DNA of 51,059 nucleotides, taken from a virus. Shown here one piece after another: positions 6,524-14,149 of this stretch (within the stretch, counting starts at the first letter, position 1; every line of letters starts with the position of its first letter). The translations under genes were made by a program, and so were the position numbers. The stretch lies in the IMG/VR virus record IMGVR_UViG_3300045738_001902, positions 1 to 51,059 of that record. One strand, given 5' to 3'. The notes below the pieces were generated by a model that made no database searches, was not told the DNA's origin, and saw only the letters and a program-made list of their open reading frames with translations.

Positions 6524-6891
6524 CACGCCACCTCGCGGTCGTTCGAGAAGACCAGGCGCAGGTCGCTCGCGGCCGCGTCCATCGCTTCGGCGGCGGCGGC
6601 CTCGGCGGCATCGTCGAGCGCGGCGGCGGCGCTGGGGGGGAGATAGTTGCCGAGCCAGTCGATGACGCCGGCGCGGATCCATTCGCTGCGGGGGGCGACG
6701 CCGGTCTCGAGACCGCCGCCGTGCTTGCGATGGGGAAGCGGGCGGGGAAAGCCAGCCTGGTCGATCAGCAGGTCGATGTAATCGACGAGGATTTCGTCGC
6801 TGCCGCGGTGGCCGAGCACCTTGCCGACCCAGCGGAAATTGCACGTCGCCTGGCCTTCGTGGCGGGCGAGCATGGCAGAAAAGGCGGACAT
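6523..6891 (-). CDS. First gene of the early minus-strand operon
   Basis: The 122-residue protein opens the operon and has a clear GGAGG seven bases before the ATG at 6891. The N-terminal half (FRWVGKVLGHRGSDEILVDYIDLLIDQAGFPRPLP) looks like a helical DNA-contacting module, with a conserved-looking Trp-rich patch at SEWIRAGVIDWLGNYLP. The C-terminus is Ala-rich. Function unknown. By position it corresponds to the first product of a lambda PL-like operon, so it would be among the first made after derepression. Confidence 0.6.
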   Translation of the reverse strand: MSAFSAMLARHEGQATCNFRWVGKVLGHRGSDEILVDYIDLLIDQAGFPRPLPHRKHGGGLETGVAPRSEWIRAGVIDWLGNYLPPSAAAALDDAAEAAAAEAMDAAASDLRLVFSNDREVA

Positions 6892-6921
6892 TCGCTAACC
6901 TCCGTATGAACTACGAAGGGC

Positions 6922-6976
6922 GTTGTAAGCGTTCCGCTTACAGTGTCAAACTAAAATGTAAGCGATATGCTAACCT
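6922..6976 (-). promoter_or_regulatory. PL-like early promoter with two 19-bp repressor operators
   Basis: On the minus strand TTGACA (6949-6944), a 16-base spacer and TACAAC (6927-6922) form a good promoter for the 6891 gene. The perfect 19-bp operator TGTAAGCG-TTC-CGCTTACA (6924-6942) fills the spacer and -10. A second, less perfect operator (TGTAAGCG-ATA-TGCTAACC, 6958-6976) overlaps the end of the repressor gene. Confidence 0.8.
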
Positions 6977-7311
6977 GCTCGCTTGGCGTCGTCCGGGCGA
7001 TAGGGTGCGACGACGTCGGCGACGCGGTCGAGCTGCTCGAGCTGCGAGGGGTCGGCGGCGCGCATGCGGTCGATCATCGCCCGCTCCTGGAGCGAGAGCG
7101 CATAGGGATTGTCCTCGATCGCGAGGAGATCGGGGGCGGCGCAGCCGAGCGCGCCGGAGATCCGCCGCATATAGTCGAGCGTGAGCTGCATCTTGCCCAG
7201 CTCGAGATCCGACACGGTCACCTTGGACGTGCCGATCGCATCGGCGAGCCGCTGCTGCGACCAGCCTTTCTCCATCCGCAGGGCGCGGATCCTGTTCGGT
7301 GCCTGTTCCAC
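6970..7311 (-). CDS. Phage repressor, XRE-family (CI-like)
   Basis: The protein has an HTH_XRE domain near its N-terminus (about residues 8-65): RIRALRMEKGWSQQRLADAIG, then TSKVTVSDLELGK as recognition helix and YMRRISGALGC. The remaining ~45 residues are helical. There is no S24 peptidase domain, so induction by LexA-style self-cleavage is not expected. The GTG at 7311 (VEQAPNRIRALR) gives 113 residues; an open frame to 7389 would run through operators and is rejected. The gene lies between two operator clusters exactly as a CI-type repressor should, and probably binds the TGTAAGCG palindromes to hold both early promoters shut. The start codon is the least certain point. Confidence 0.8.
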   Translation of the reverse strand: MEQAPNRIRALRMEKGWSQQRLADAIGTSKVTVSDLELGKMQLTLDYMRRISGALGCAAPDLLAIEDNPYALSLQERAMIDRMRAADPSQLEQLDRVADVVAPYRPDDAKRAG

Positions 7312-7321
7312 CGGGAGAAAA

Positions 7322-7400
7322 TGTAAGATTTGCGCTGACACGCCTAGCTGCCTAATCGCTGACAGGGGCTTGTCAATATGTAAGCGCATCGCTTACGTTA
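7322..7400 (+). promoter_or_regulatory. PR-like promoter and operators for the Cro-like gene
   Basis: The operator TGTAAGCG-CAT-CGCTTACG (7379-7397) and a weaker one, TGTAAGAT-TTG-CGCTGACA (7322-7340), match the pair left of the repressor. TTGTCA (7371-7376) and TACGTT (7395-7400), 18 bases apart, could serve as -35 and -10, with the strong operator filling the spacer. The weak operator lies 11 bases upstream of the repressor start and could mediate autoregulation. Confidence 0.65.
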
Positions 7401-7405
7401 AGGTT

Positions 7406-7642
7406 ATGAGCCAGAACGGTACACTCCCCGCTGCATGCCTGAGCCTGAAAGATTGGCGCACCGCCCGCGACAAGACGCAGGAGGAATGCGCCGGCGCGGT
7501 CGGAACGACGCGCCAGGTCTGGTCCGACTGGGAGCGCGGAAGGCGGATCCCGAACCGCCATTTCATGCCCCTGGTGGTGAACCTGACGGGGGGCAAGGTG
7601 ACCGCCGCATCGTTTTATCCACCGCTATCGCAGGTCGCTTAA
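7406..7642 (+). CDS. Cro-like HTH protein
   Basis: This 78-residue protein has one helix-turn-helix of XRE type: LSLKDWRTARDKTQEECAGA, then VGTTRQVWSDWERGRR as turn and recognition helix. It is transcribed divergently from the repressor from a promoter whose operator is shared with it. Size and position fit a Cro, which would compete for the same operators and promote lytic growth. The start ATG at 7406 follows the operator by nine bases, so the leader is very short. Confidence 0.75.
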   Translation: MSQNGTLPAACLSLKDWRTARDKTQEECAGAVGTTRQVWSDWERGRRIPNRHFMPLVVNLTGGKVTAASFYPPLSQVA

Positions 7643-7683
7643 AGGCGTTGCGTAGCGGTCCGAACAGCAGCGGCGGAGGGCCG

Positions 7684-8760
7684 ATGGACATCGCCGAGAT
7701 CTGCGATCGTCTCAACCAGCGCGCGCGCGATCTGGCGCCCGATCTGCTGCCCAACGGGCGCCGGGCGGGCAATCGCTGGATGTTCTCGGGGCTCGACGAT
7801 CACGGCCGCAGCGAGAGCGCCTATGTCATCCTGGCGGGCAGCAAGTGCGGCAAGTGGTTCGATTACGGCAATGCCGGCGCGGGCGAGGACAAGGGCGACA
7901 TGCTCGATCTGCTGCGCCACAAGCGCTGCGGCGGCGACCAGGCGGCGGCGATCGCCGAAGCCAAGCGCGAGCTCGGCATCGAGGAGCGCTGGACGCCCGG
8001 TGCCAGGATCGATCCGGAAGAAAAGGCGCGGCGGGCGGAGGCGGCGCGGCTGCGCGCGGCAAAGCGCGAAGAGGACGAAGCGGCGGAGTACGATCGCAAG
8101 GCGCGGGGTGCCAAGCGGCTCTATCTGCAGGGCCGCCCGATCGCGGGGACGCCGGCGGAACGCTATCTGCTCGGCCGGTCGCTGTCGCCCGATCCGGTGG
8201 GCGACTGGCCGGGCAGCCTGCGGTTCTTCGAACTGGTCTATCACGGCGCGCTCGAGACCAAGCTGCCGGCGATGCTGGCGGGGATCTTCACGGGGCAGGG
8301 CCGCCAGATCGGAACGCACCGGATCTTCCTCTCGAGACGCGGCGAAGGCTGGGGCAAGCTGACAAGCGCGCCGGCCAAGATGGTGCTGGGCAATATGTGG
8401 GGCGGGTTCGTGCCGATTCACAAGGGGCGCAGCGGCGCCAGCATGCGCAGCATGGCCGAGGGCGAGGCCGTCTATGTCACCGAAGGGATCGAGGATGCGA
8501 TCGCGGTGCGGATGGTCAAGCCCGAGGCGCGGATCGTGGCCGCGATCAGCCTGGCGAACATCGGCGCGATCGTGCTGCCGCGCGAGGCGGGCAAGCTCGT
8601 GGTAGTCGCCGATCGCGACGACAATGCGCAGGCGCGCGAGCAGCTCGAGCGCTCGATCGCGCAGCAGCAGGCGCGCGGGCTCGAGGTGGCGCTGGTGATG
8701 CCGCCGGCGGGGATCAAGGACATGAACGATTGGCTGCGAACGCAGGGAGAAGCCGCGTGA
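7684..8760 (+). CDS. Toprim-domain primase
   Basis: The 358-residue protein begins MDIAEICDRLNQRA and contains a KCGKWFDYGNAGAGEDKGDMLDLL segment typical of phage DnaG-like primases (DUF7146 type). The C-terminal Toprim domain runs from about residue 260: VTEGIEDAIAV supplies the catalytic glutamate and VVVADRDDN the DxD metal site. It ends with KDMNDWL, common in this family. A Lys/Arg/Glu-rich coiled segment (about 115-160) joins the two parts. No N-terminal zinc finger is visible. GGAGGG lies just upstream of the ATG. It opens the replication operon and overlaps the next gene by 4 bases (GTGA). Confidence 0.87.
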   Translation: MDIAEICDRLNQRARDLAPDLLPNGRRAGNRWMFSGLDDHGRSESAYVILAGSKCGKWFDYGNAGAGEDKGDMLDLLRHKRCGGDQAAAIAEAKRELGIEERWTPGARIDPEEKARRAEAARLRAAKREEDEAAEYDRKARGAKRLYLQGRPIAGTPAERYLLGRSLSPDPVGDWPGSLRFFELVYHGALETKLPAMLAGIFTGQGRQIGTHRIFLSRRGEGWGKLTSAPAKMVLGNMWGGFVPIHKGRSGASMRSMAEGEAVYVTEGIEDAIAVRMVKPEARIVAAISLANIGAIVLPREAGKLVVVADRDDNAQAREQLERSIAQQQARGLEVALVMPPAGIKDMNDWLRTQGEAA

Positions 8761-9407
8761 CGCGCAAATACGCCTGGACATGGGCAGATTACGATCGCGA
8801 GCTCGCCAAGGACAAGCGGCGCGAAGAGCGCGCGGCCGCTCGCCGGGCCGAGACCGCGCAACCAGATCCCGTCGCGGGATTTCAAACAGCGGCCAGGGCG
8901 CGTCCCGATCCCCTCGGGGACCGCTGCGAAGGCGAGGCACCTGCGGGAGCAAGCGGGGCTGCGACGGATGGGCATGAGAACCCTGCGAATGCCTCGTCAG
9001 CGCGCCCATTTTTAAAACGCCCTACCACTTCGTTGCATGAGGGCGGGCCTGTCAGCCCTACCGCTTCGCTGCATGAGGGCGGTGGGGCCAGGGTCGCGGA
9101 GGTCAAGGCGAAAGCTGCGCCCGCCGCTCCGCCGCGGCCCTTGCCGCCGATCGCGACGGCGCCGGCGGCGCTGTCGCCGCGCGGTCGGATCGTGCTGGCG
9201 GATGCGCCCAGCGCGATGGAGGCCAGCGCCGATCGCTGGCGCGCGGAGGAGGCGGCAAAGCTCGCGCCGCTGGATGGCGGAGCTGAGGTCGACGGCAGCG
9301 TGATCTGCCGTTGCGGATCCCGGCATGGCCGCAAGCCCGGGCCGGTACCCGCCTGGTTCGGCCGCGACTGTATCGAAGTGGATTGCGATTTGAGGCGGTG
9401 CCGGTGA
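8757..9407 (+). CDS. Low-complexity protein between primase and helicase
   Basis: The 216-residue protein starts at a GTG overlapping the primase stop. The N-terminal ~45 residues are very basic (RELAKDKRREERAAARRAE), the middle is Ala/Pro-rich and disordered, and the C-terminus has a compact Cys-rich module (VICRCGSRHGRKPG, then FGRDC..VDCDLRRC) that may bind zinc. The middle carries a 12-residue in-frame tandem repeat (TTSLHEGG / TASLHEGG). Its position suggests a replication accessory factor, but there is no direct support beyond that. Confidence 0.6.
   Translation: MTRKYAWTWADYDRELAKDKRREERAAARRAETAQPDPVAGFQTAARARPDPLGDRCEGEAPAGASGAATDGHENPANASSARPFLKRPTTSLHEGGPVSPTASLHEGGGARVAEVKAKAAPAAPPRPLPPIATAPAALSPRGRIVLADAPSAMEASADRWRAEEAAKLAPLDGGAEVDGSVICRCGSRHGRKPGPVPAWFGRDCIEVDCDLRRCR
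9020..9082 (+). repeat. Tandem 27-bp direct repeat, period 36 bp
   Basis: Bases 9020-9046 and 9056-9082 match at 25 of 27 positions; the two differences are A/G and T/C transitions. The period (36) is a multiple of three, so the repeat inserts 12 residues in frame. Each unit begins CCCTACC and ends GCATGAGGGCGG. Confidence 0.85.
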
Positions 9408-11404
9408 GCGACAACGTTACCGAGATGCGCGCAGCTCTCGACAATCCGCAGCCGGCACCGCAGCTCGCCGCGGCGGGCGAGGCGCCCGAACGCCGCCGGC
9501 GCGAACGCCCGCCGTTCCCTCCCGGTTGCCCGGTGCGGCCGCTGGGGTTCAAGAGCTCGATCGACGGCAAGCAGACCTGCTATTACCTCGATGCGACCGG
9601 CCAGCTGGTCGGCCTCGAGGCGGGCAACCGCCACGGCAAGAACAGCCTGATCGCGCTGTTCGGCGATAAGTCCGACTGGCTCGAGGAACATTTCCCGCAA
9701 TGGTCGGCGCCGAAATACGAGGGCCGCGGCAAGGATCGCCGGCAGGTGCAGGCAAGCGAGATTATCGGTTTCGACCAGGCCGAGGCGAGCCGGGCGCTGA
9801 TCGAGGAATGCAGCCGGCGCGGGATCTTCACCGCCGCCGGCAAGGTCCGCAATCGCGGCGCGCACCGGCACAATCACACCGGGCTGGCGCTGCATTGCGG
9901 CGACAAGCTGCTGGTCAGCGAGCACAATCTGGATGCGACGATCCGCGGGTGGAACTGGATCGATCCCGATGTCCACGGCGGCTTCGTCTATCCCGGCGAT
10001 GCCAAGATCCCCCGGCCCCACGAGGAGCAAGCCGGGATCGAGCCCGCGCGGCGCCTGGTCAAGCAGCTGATGACCTGGAACTGGCGGCGGCCGCTGCTCG
10101 ACGTGCGGTTGATCCTGGGCGGGATCGGCGCGAGCCCGATCGGCGGGGCGCTCAAATGGCGTTCGAACATCTGGGTGACGGGCGGTTCGGGCACCGGCAA
10201 ATCGACGCTCAACGGGCTCGACGGGCTGCTGCACCAGCTGTTCGGCGACGGCATGTTCCGCACCGGCAATTCCAGCTCGGCCGCGATCCGGCAGACGCTG
10301 CTCAATTCCACCGTGCCGGTGATGATCGACGAATTCGAGGCCAGCGAGGACAATCGCAAGGTCAAGGAAGTGGTGGAGCTGGCGCGGCTCTCCTCGAGCG
10401 GCGAGAAGATGCACCGCGGCGGCAACGATCACAACGCGCATGAATGGACGATCCAGAGCTGCTTCTGGTTCAGCTCGATCAATATCCCGCCGCTCGAGCA
10501 GCAGGACCGCAACCGGCTCGGGATCTGCGAGCTGCTGCCGTTCGAGAGCATTCCTGCGCCGATCGACTGGAAGGCGCTCAACGCGCCGTTGATCGGGCGC
10601 CAGATCACGCGGCGGATGATCGACCGCTGGGACATCCTCCAGGCCACGATCGACAAATACTCGGCCGCGCTTGCCGAGGTTGGCCACGATCAGCGCGGCG
10701 CCAAGCAATTCGGCACGCTGCTGGGATGCGGCGACGTGCTGCTGCACGATCACGATACGCCCGATCGCCTGCCCGACGACGAGGAAATCGGCCACTGGGT
10801 GAACGAATGCCGGCCCGAGCGGCTGCGCGAGGTCAGCGACAACATGCCCGATTGCGAGCGCTGCCTGGGGCATCTGCTGCACAGCCAGGTGCAGGCGCGT
10901 GGCGGCGACGAAAAGGTCTCGCTGGCGCGCTGGGTGGGCGATGCGGTGCAGGTGGCGGTGGAACCGCTGTTCAACGAGACTGCCGATGGCGAACGGATCG
11001 ACGATCGCGCACCCAAGCGGCTGCAGGAGATCGGGCTCAAGATCGTCAACGCGGTGCGCAAGCGCGAGGAGCGATCGGCGACCGGCGAAGTGCTCCAGGC
11101 GGCGCGCTGGGGCTCCTCGATCTACGAAAAGGAGGAGCCGGGCTTCCTGGCGATCGCCAATTCGCATCCGGCGCTAGCGAAGATCTTCGAGGGCAAGCAC
11201 TGGGCGGGAAACTGGCAGCAGTCGCTCGGCCGGACGCCGGGCGCGATCGAGGGGGTCAAGGTCAAGTTCGGCAAGCGTGCCGCCTGGGCGGTGCTGGTGC
11301 CGCTGCATGCGGTGCTCGACGAAGACGAGCTGCCGGGCGCGACTCGCCGCGGGGCGACGGCCGAATGGCTGGCCGAGCAGCTGCGCGGCGAGAGCGAGGG
11401 ATGA
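9404..11404 (+). CDS. AAA+/helicase-like replication ATPase
   Basis: The 666-residue protein has Walker A GGSGTGKST (about residues 257-266) and Walker B VPVMIDEFE (about 303-312). The residues that follow (ARLSSSGEKMHRGGNDHNAHEWTI, then CFWFSSINIPP..QQDRNRL) resemble sensor-1 and arginine-finger regions of phage AAA+ or superfamily-3-like helicases. The N-terminal ~230 residues resemble the processing part of phage replication proteins but I cannot name a domain. It is encoded behind the primase with a GTGA overlap and ends in an ATGA overlap with the methylase, so primase, ATPase and methylase are co-translated. No DNA polymerase follows, so host polymerase is presumably recruited. Confidence 0.78.
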   Translation: MSDNVTEMRAALDNPQPAPQLAAAGEAPERRRRERPPFPPGCPVRPLGFKSSIDGKQTCYYLDATGQLVGLEAGNRHGKNSLIALFGDKSDWLEEHFPQWSAPKYEGRGKDRRQVQASEIIGFDQAEASRALIEECSRRGIFTAAGKVRNRGAHRHNHTGLALHCGDKLLVSEHNLDATIRGWNWIDPDVHGGFVYPGDAKIPRPHEEQAGIEPARRLVKQLMTWNWRRPLLDVRLILGGIGASPIGGALKWRSNIWVTGGSGTGKSTLNGLDGLLHQLFGDGMFRTGNSSSAAIRQTLLNSTVPVMIDEFEASEDNRKVKEVVELARLSSSGEKMHRGGNDHNAHEWTIQSCFWFSSINIPPLEQQDRNRLGICELLPFESIPAPIDWKALNAPLIGRQITRRMIDRWDILQATIDKYSAALAEVGHDQRGAKQFGTLLGCGDVLLHDHDTPDRLPDDEEIGHWVNECRPERLREVSDNMPDCERCLGHLLHSQVQARGGDEKVSLARWVGDAVQVAVEPLFNETADGERIDDRAPKRLQEIGLKIVNAVRKREERSATGEVLQAARWGSSIYEKEEPGFLAIANSHPALAKIFEGKHWAGNWQQSLGRTPGAIEGVKVKFGKRAAWAVLVPLHAVLDEDELPGATRRGATAEWLAEQLRGESEG

Positions 11405-12045
11405 GCCTGCTGTCGCGCGCGAGTGGCAACACCAAAGCGCGCCGCAAGAACGATTTCTACGCCACCATCGATCGCCGGGCCGTGGAAGCGCTCGCGCGAT
11501 TCCTCCCGCCCGGAACCGTCTATGCCGAGCCGTGCGCCGGCGCCGGCGATCTGGTGGTGCTCCTCGAGGCGATCGGGCTGGTGTGCGAGTGGGGCCTCGA
11601 GCTCGAACCGCAGCAGCCGTCGAGCGGGTCGGCCGATGCGGATCCGCTGCCGCCCTGTCCGCGCAACCGCTGGCCGATCGCCCAGGGCAATGCGCTCTCG
11701 CTGACCAGGGGGGATATCGGAGGGGCGACAGTGTTCGTTTCCAACCCGCCCTGGCATCGACCGCTGCTGCACCCGCTGATCGAGCACCTGGCGGCGCTGG
11801 CGCCGTGCTGGTTCCTGTTCGATGCGGGCTGGAAGCATACGCAGGCGGCGGGCGAACTCGGCCCGATCTGCACCGATGTGGTCAGCGTCGGCCGACTCAG
11901 ATGGTTCGAGGACGGCGATCACGATTCGACCAACGACTGCGCCTGGTACCGCTTCGATGCGACGGGCGGCGCGGATCCCGGCCAAGGGACGCGGTTCCAC
12001 TGGCGGCCGAATGCGCGGGCGGCGCAGCTGCGACTGGGCTGGTAG
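11401..12045 (+). CDS. N6-adenine DNA methyltransferase
   Basis: The 214-residue class I methyltransferase has the SAM-binding motif I as YAEPCAGAGDL (about residues 41-51) and catalytic motif IV as VSNPPW (about 112-117); the NPPW form indicates N6-adenine methylation. An N-terminal KNDFYATIDRRAVEALARFLPP leads into motif I as in Dam-like phage enzymes. No restriction partner is adjacent, so it is an orphan enzyme likely to protect or mark phage DNA. The start ATG overlaps the helicase stop. Confidence 0.85.
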   Translation: MSLLSRASGNTKARRKNDFYATIDRRAVEALARFLPPGTVYAEPCAGAGDLVVLLEAIGLVCEWGLELEPQQPSSGSADADPLPPCPRNRWPIAQGNALSLTRGDIGGATVFVSNPPWHRPLLHPLIEHLAALAPCWFLFDAGWKHTQAAGELGPICTDVVSVGRLRWFEDGDHDSTNDCAWYRFDATGGADPGQGTRFHWRPNARAAQLRLGW

Positions 12046-12089
12046 GGGCATCTTGCGGCACCGCTCCTGATCGGCGATGGTGCTCGGCA

Positions 12090-12368
12090 ATGCTTGGAGA
12101 CGTCCTCTTCGCGGCGTGGCTTTGCCTCATGCTTTCGCTCTGCTCGGCAATGCTGGGTGAGCAGCCGGCGGCGCTGCGGCTCGGCTTCGGCCTGGGGATC
12201 GCCTTTCTGCTGATCCTTGAGGGCAGCTATGCGGCCATCTTCGAGCCGACTGACGGGCCGGTGACGCCGAACCGTATCGCGGCCGTTCTCTACTACGGCG
12301 GGTCGGTCGCGTTCGGCCACCGCCTCTGGATATGGCTCTCGCAGCGCGCCAGGCGGCCGAAGCGCTAG
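12090..12368 (+). CDS. Small three-helix membrane protein
   Basis: The 92-residue protein has about three hydrophobic segments (LFAAWLCLMLSLCSAML; LGFGLGIAFLLILEGSYAAIF; IAAVLYYGGSVAFGHRLWIWL) and a basic tail RARRPKR. It starts 44 bases after the methylase, without a strong ribosome site, and its stop shares CTAG with the stop of the converging gene at 12365. A small membrane protein at the end of an early operon could be an exclusion factor or holin-like; I cannot decide. Confidence 0.5.
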   Translation: MLGDVLFAAWLCLMLSLCSAMLGEQPAALRLGFGLGIAFLLILEGSYAAIFEPTDGPVTPNRIAAVLYYGGSVAFGHRLWIWLSQRARRPKR

Positions 12369-12727
12369 ATCATCACCGGCGATCGCGCGTGGTCGAACAG
12401 GGCGAGCCCGTCGACCGGTGCGGTGCGACGATCGAGCGGCCGCATGGGTGAGGCTGCGCGAACGGCGATCAGCTGGCGCTCGGTCTCGCAGCTGCGGATG
12501 CCGGCAAGCTCGCCCTCGACCGCGCGCATGGCTCGCTGGGGATTGCGGGCGTTGCAGGGCACACCGAGATACTCGCGGCCTTCGCGCGGCAGGATGTAGC
12601 CCTGCCAGCGGGTGCCGAGGTGCTCGCAGAACACTTCGGCGATGATGTGGCCGGCCGCATCGCGCAAGCGATAGCCGGTGGCGCCGGCGGCTTCCCAGCG
12701 GCGGGCGATATCGCGGGCGCGGGTCAC
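12365..12727 (-). CDS. Small protein of the convergent two-gene unit
   Basis: The 120-residue protein starts at GTG 12727, overlapping the upstream stop as GTGA; the frame is open farther but covers the zinc-ribbon gene. It reads VTRARDIARRWEAAGATGYRLRDAAGHIIAEVF, then HLGTRWQGYILPREGREYLGVPCNARNPQRAMRAVE. This alternation of strand and helix is compatible with a small alpha/beta DNA-contacting fold. Family not recognised. Together with the next gene it forms an isolated minus-strand unit under its own operator, possibly expressed in the lysogen. Confidence 0.5.
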   Translation of the reverse strand: MTRARDIARRWEAAGATGYRLRDAAGHIIAEVFCEHLGTRWQGYILPREGREYLGVPCNARNPQRAMRAVEGELAGIRSCETERQLIAVRAASPMRPLDRRTAPVDGLALFDHARSPVMI

Positions 12728-12906
12728 GAGCGGATCATCGCGGGAAGGGGTTCGTCCACAGGCGCGACGGTGGTTGCGCGCGAGCTGATCGCGGGGACAT
12801 CGTCCCGGCCGCAGCGCCCGCAGCTGCTGGCGCAGGCATCGTGCCACAGATCGCGCCACCGGTGCTGGCAGCCGAGGCACTCGTAATCGAGCATGAGAAG
12901 AGACAT
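12724..12906 (-). CDS. Small zinc-ribbon protein
   Basis: The 60-residue protein begins MSLLMLDYECLGCQHRW and has two Cys pairs, CLGC (about residues 10-13) and CGRCG (about 29-33), separated by 15-20 residues, the layout of a FmdB-like or rubredoxin-like zinc ribbon. The tail is disordered. It may be a transcriptional accessory or a structural ribbon. An in-frame ATG at 12894 is an alternative start. It is promoted from the operator-controlled promoter about 60 bases upstream. Confidence 0.6.
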   Translation of the reverse strand: MSLLMLDYECLGCQHRWRDLWHDACASSCGRCGRDDVPAISSRATTVAPVDEPLPAMIRS

Positions 12907-12957
12907 CGCTGGGGTCCTTTTCGACCATCGGCGCGGCCTGATGCCGTCGCCATAACT

Positions 12958-12990
12958 GTGCCTAATACTAGGCACGGATTTGCGCGTCAA
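12958..12990 (-). promoter_or_regulatory. Promoter with an 18-bp perfect operator palindrome
   Basis: TTGACG (12990-12985), 17 bases, then TATTAG (12967-12962) form a good minus-strand promoter for the 12906 gene. GTGCCTA-ATAC-TAGGCAC (12958-12975) is a perfect 7-bp-arm palindrome lying over the -10. This operator differs from the TGTAAGCG and TGTAGGA families, so a third regulator is implied. Confidence 0.7.
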
Positions 12991-13211
12991 CCCCGGCCCG
13001 CTCACGGGACGCGACATGTCGGGAAACCGCCATGTCAAGATAGAAAACGCGCGTGAGCAGCGGGCGCGAAGCGACCGCGAACAGCGAACGCACTTTATGG
13101 GCGTGACGGGGCGCAGAGCGACCCTGTCGCGCTCGCCACACACACCCCGGCCCGTTGGGGAGCCGGGATATTGGTGGCCAGTTTCTCGGTACCCGATGGG
13201 TCAGGGGTGGT

Positions 13212-13456
13212 GGTTCCGGCTGGAACCGTGTGGAACCGCTGCGAGAACGCCTAAGTCGCTGTGAATGCGCGATAATTCGGCGGGCGCTGGCGGTTCCGGT
13301 CGGCGGGGCCACTTCCATGCATGCACGGCTGTGCGCAGACGCGCGCGCAGACGCGACGGGGTCAAACGCTGGAACCTTGGAACTTCACTTAGTTCTATAG
13401 TCCTTTCAGTTAGTTAGTGGTTCCGTTGGTGGTTCCGGTCGGTTCCGGTTGGAACC
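13212..13456. repeat. Cluster of ~9 GGTTCC/GGAACC hexamers (iteron-like)
   Basis: Exact hexamers occur at 13212, 13222, 13232, 13292, 13371, 13419, 13431, 13441 and 13451. Two are paired as the same module, GGTTCC-N4-GGAACC, at 13212-13227 and 13441-13456, bracketing the cluster. Chance expectation for both hexamers in 245 bases is well under one. Confidence 0.75.
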
Positions 13457-13694
13457 GTCTCGCGCTGCGGTGGCCGAATTGCATATTCTGGCAGGCGGAT
13501 ATCGGAGCGATCTGCTCGCGAACCTCGATCCGGGCGTAGTCAGGGCCTCGCTCGGGGGTGTCGCGGCGAAAGTTTCCGGGTTTTTTGGTCGGCAGCGCGA
13601 CCAGGTGCGCGGCGATCGGCCGGCTGGTGAGCTCGAGCGCGGCGGTGGCGACGAATGGCGGAGTTCTGCGGTTTCGAGCGGCGCGGATCGGCGA

Positions 13695-13718
13695 TGTTGG
13701 AAGGGTGATGTTGGAAGG
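13695..13718 (+). repeat. Tandem pair of TGTTGGAAGG, 14 bases apart
   Basis: Copies at 13695-13704 and 13709-13718 match the motif beside both attachment sites. The 14-base spacing is longer than one helical turn. The pair lies in the gene-poor region. Confidence 0.6.
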
Positions 13719-14149
13719 CATGGGCAAGAGTGGCGGAAATGCGCGGGTTGCGCGCCGAGCGCAGGAGCCTAGCAGGCTTGAGCGCTTCGGCGATCGCGGC
13801 CCCGCGGCCGCCCCGATCGGCCTCGCCCTGGGCGGCCCCCCCATGCCCCCTTTCGCTCCGCTCACCTCGCTCTGGGCCGCGCGCTCGAGCGTGTCGGAAT
13901 TTGGATCCGTGTTCGGCTGCGCCGACCCCGGCGAAGCCTTCCCGGCTCGCAAGGCGCGGTTCGTGCCGGGCGCGGAACCTGACGGTGCGAAAACGGGTCG
14001 GGGTCTGGTCGATACCGCTCCCCACGCCCGACGGGCGGCAACGGGCCGGGGAAAGCCGCTCCGTTCGGGTCGGGGAGCGGGGCCGTTTCGGCTCAATGCT
14101 GGGTGTCCAGCGCTGCGTCGGACGGGTGAAGCTAGCGGAGGCCACGCCG

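Larger units (their letters stand above)
12991..14149. other. Gene-poor region between early and late modules
   Basis: About 1.15 kb with no convincing gene. Open frames exist on both strands only because stop codons are rare at this GC content; their translations are Arg/Pro/Ala-rich and lack family signatures or ribosome sites. It holds the GGTTCC/GGAACC cluster (13212-13456) and the TGTTGGAAGG pair (13695-13718). A phage region of this kind usually carries the replication origin, packaging site or late promoter. Confidence 0.6.

Noticed and set aside
7684-11404. Phage DNA or RNA polymerase in the T7-like phage
   Set aside because: No polymerase motifs in any gene; primase and ATPase are the only replication enzymes seen.
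12980-13264. 94-codon plus-strand frame
   Set aside because: TTG start without ribosome site; covers operator and part of the GGTTCC array.
13730-14149. N-terminal extension of TerS
   Set aside because: Extension lacks protein-like composition; GTG 14150 has a well-spaced GGAGG.
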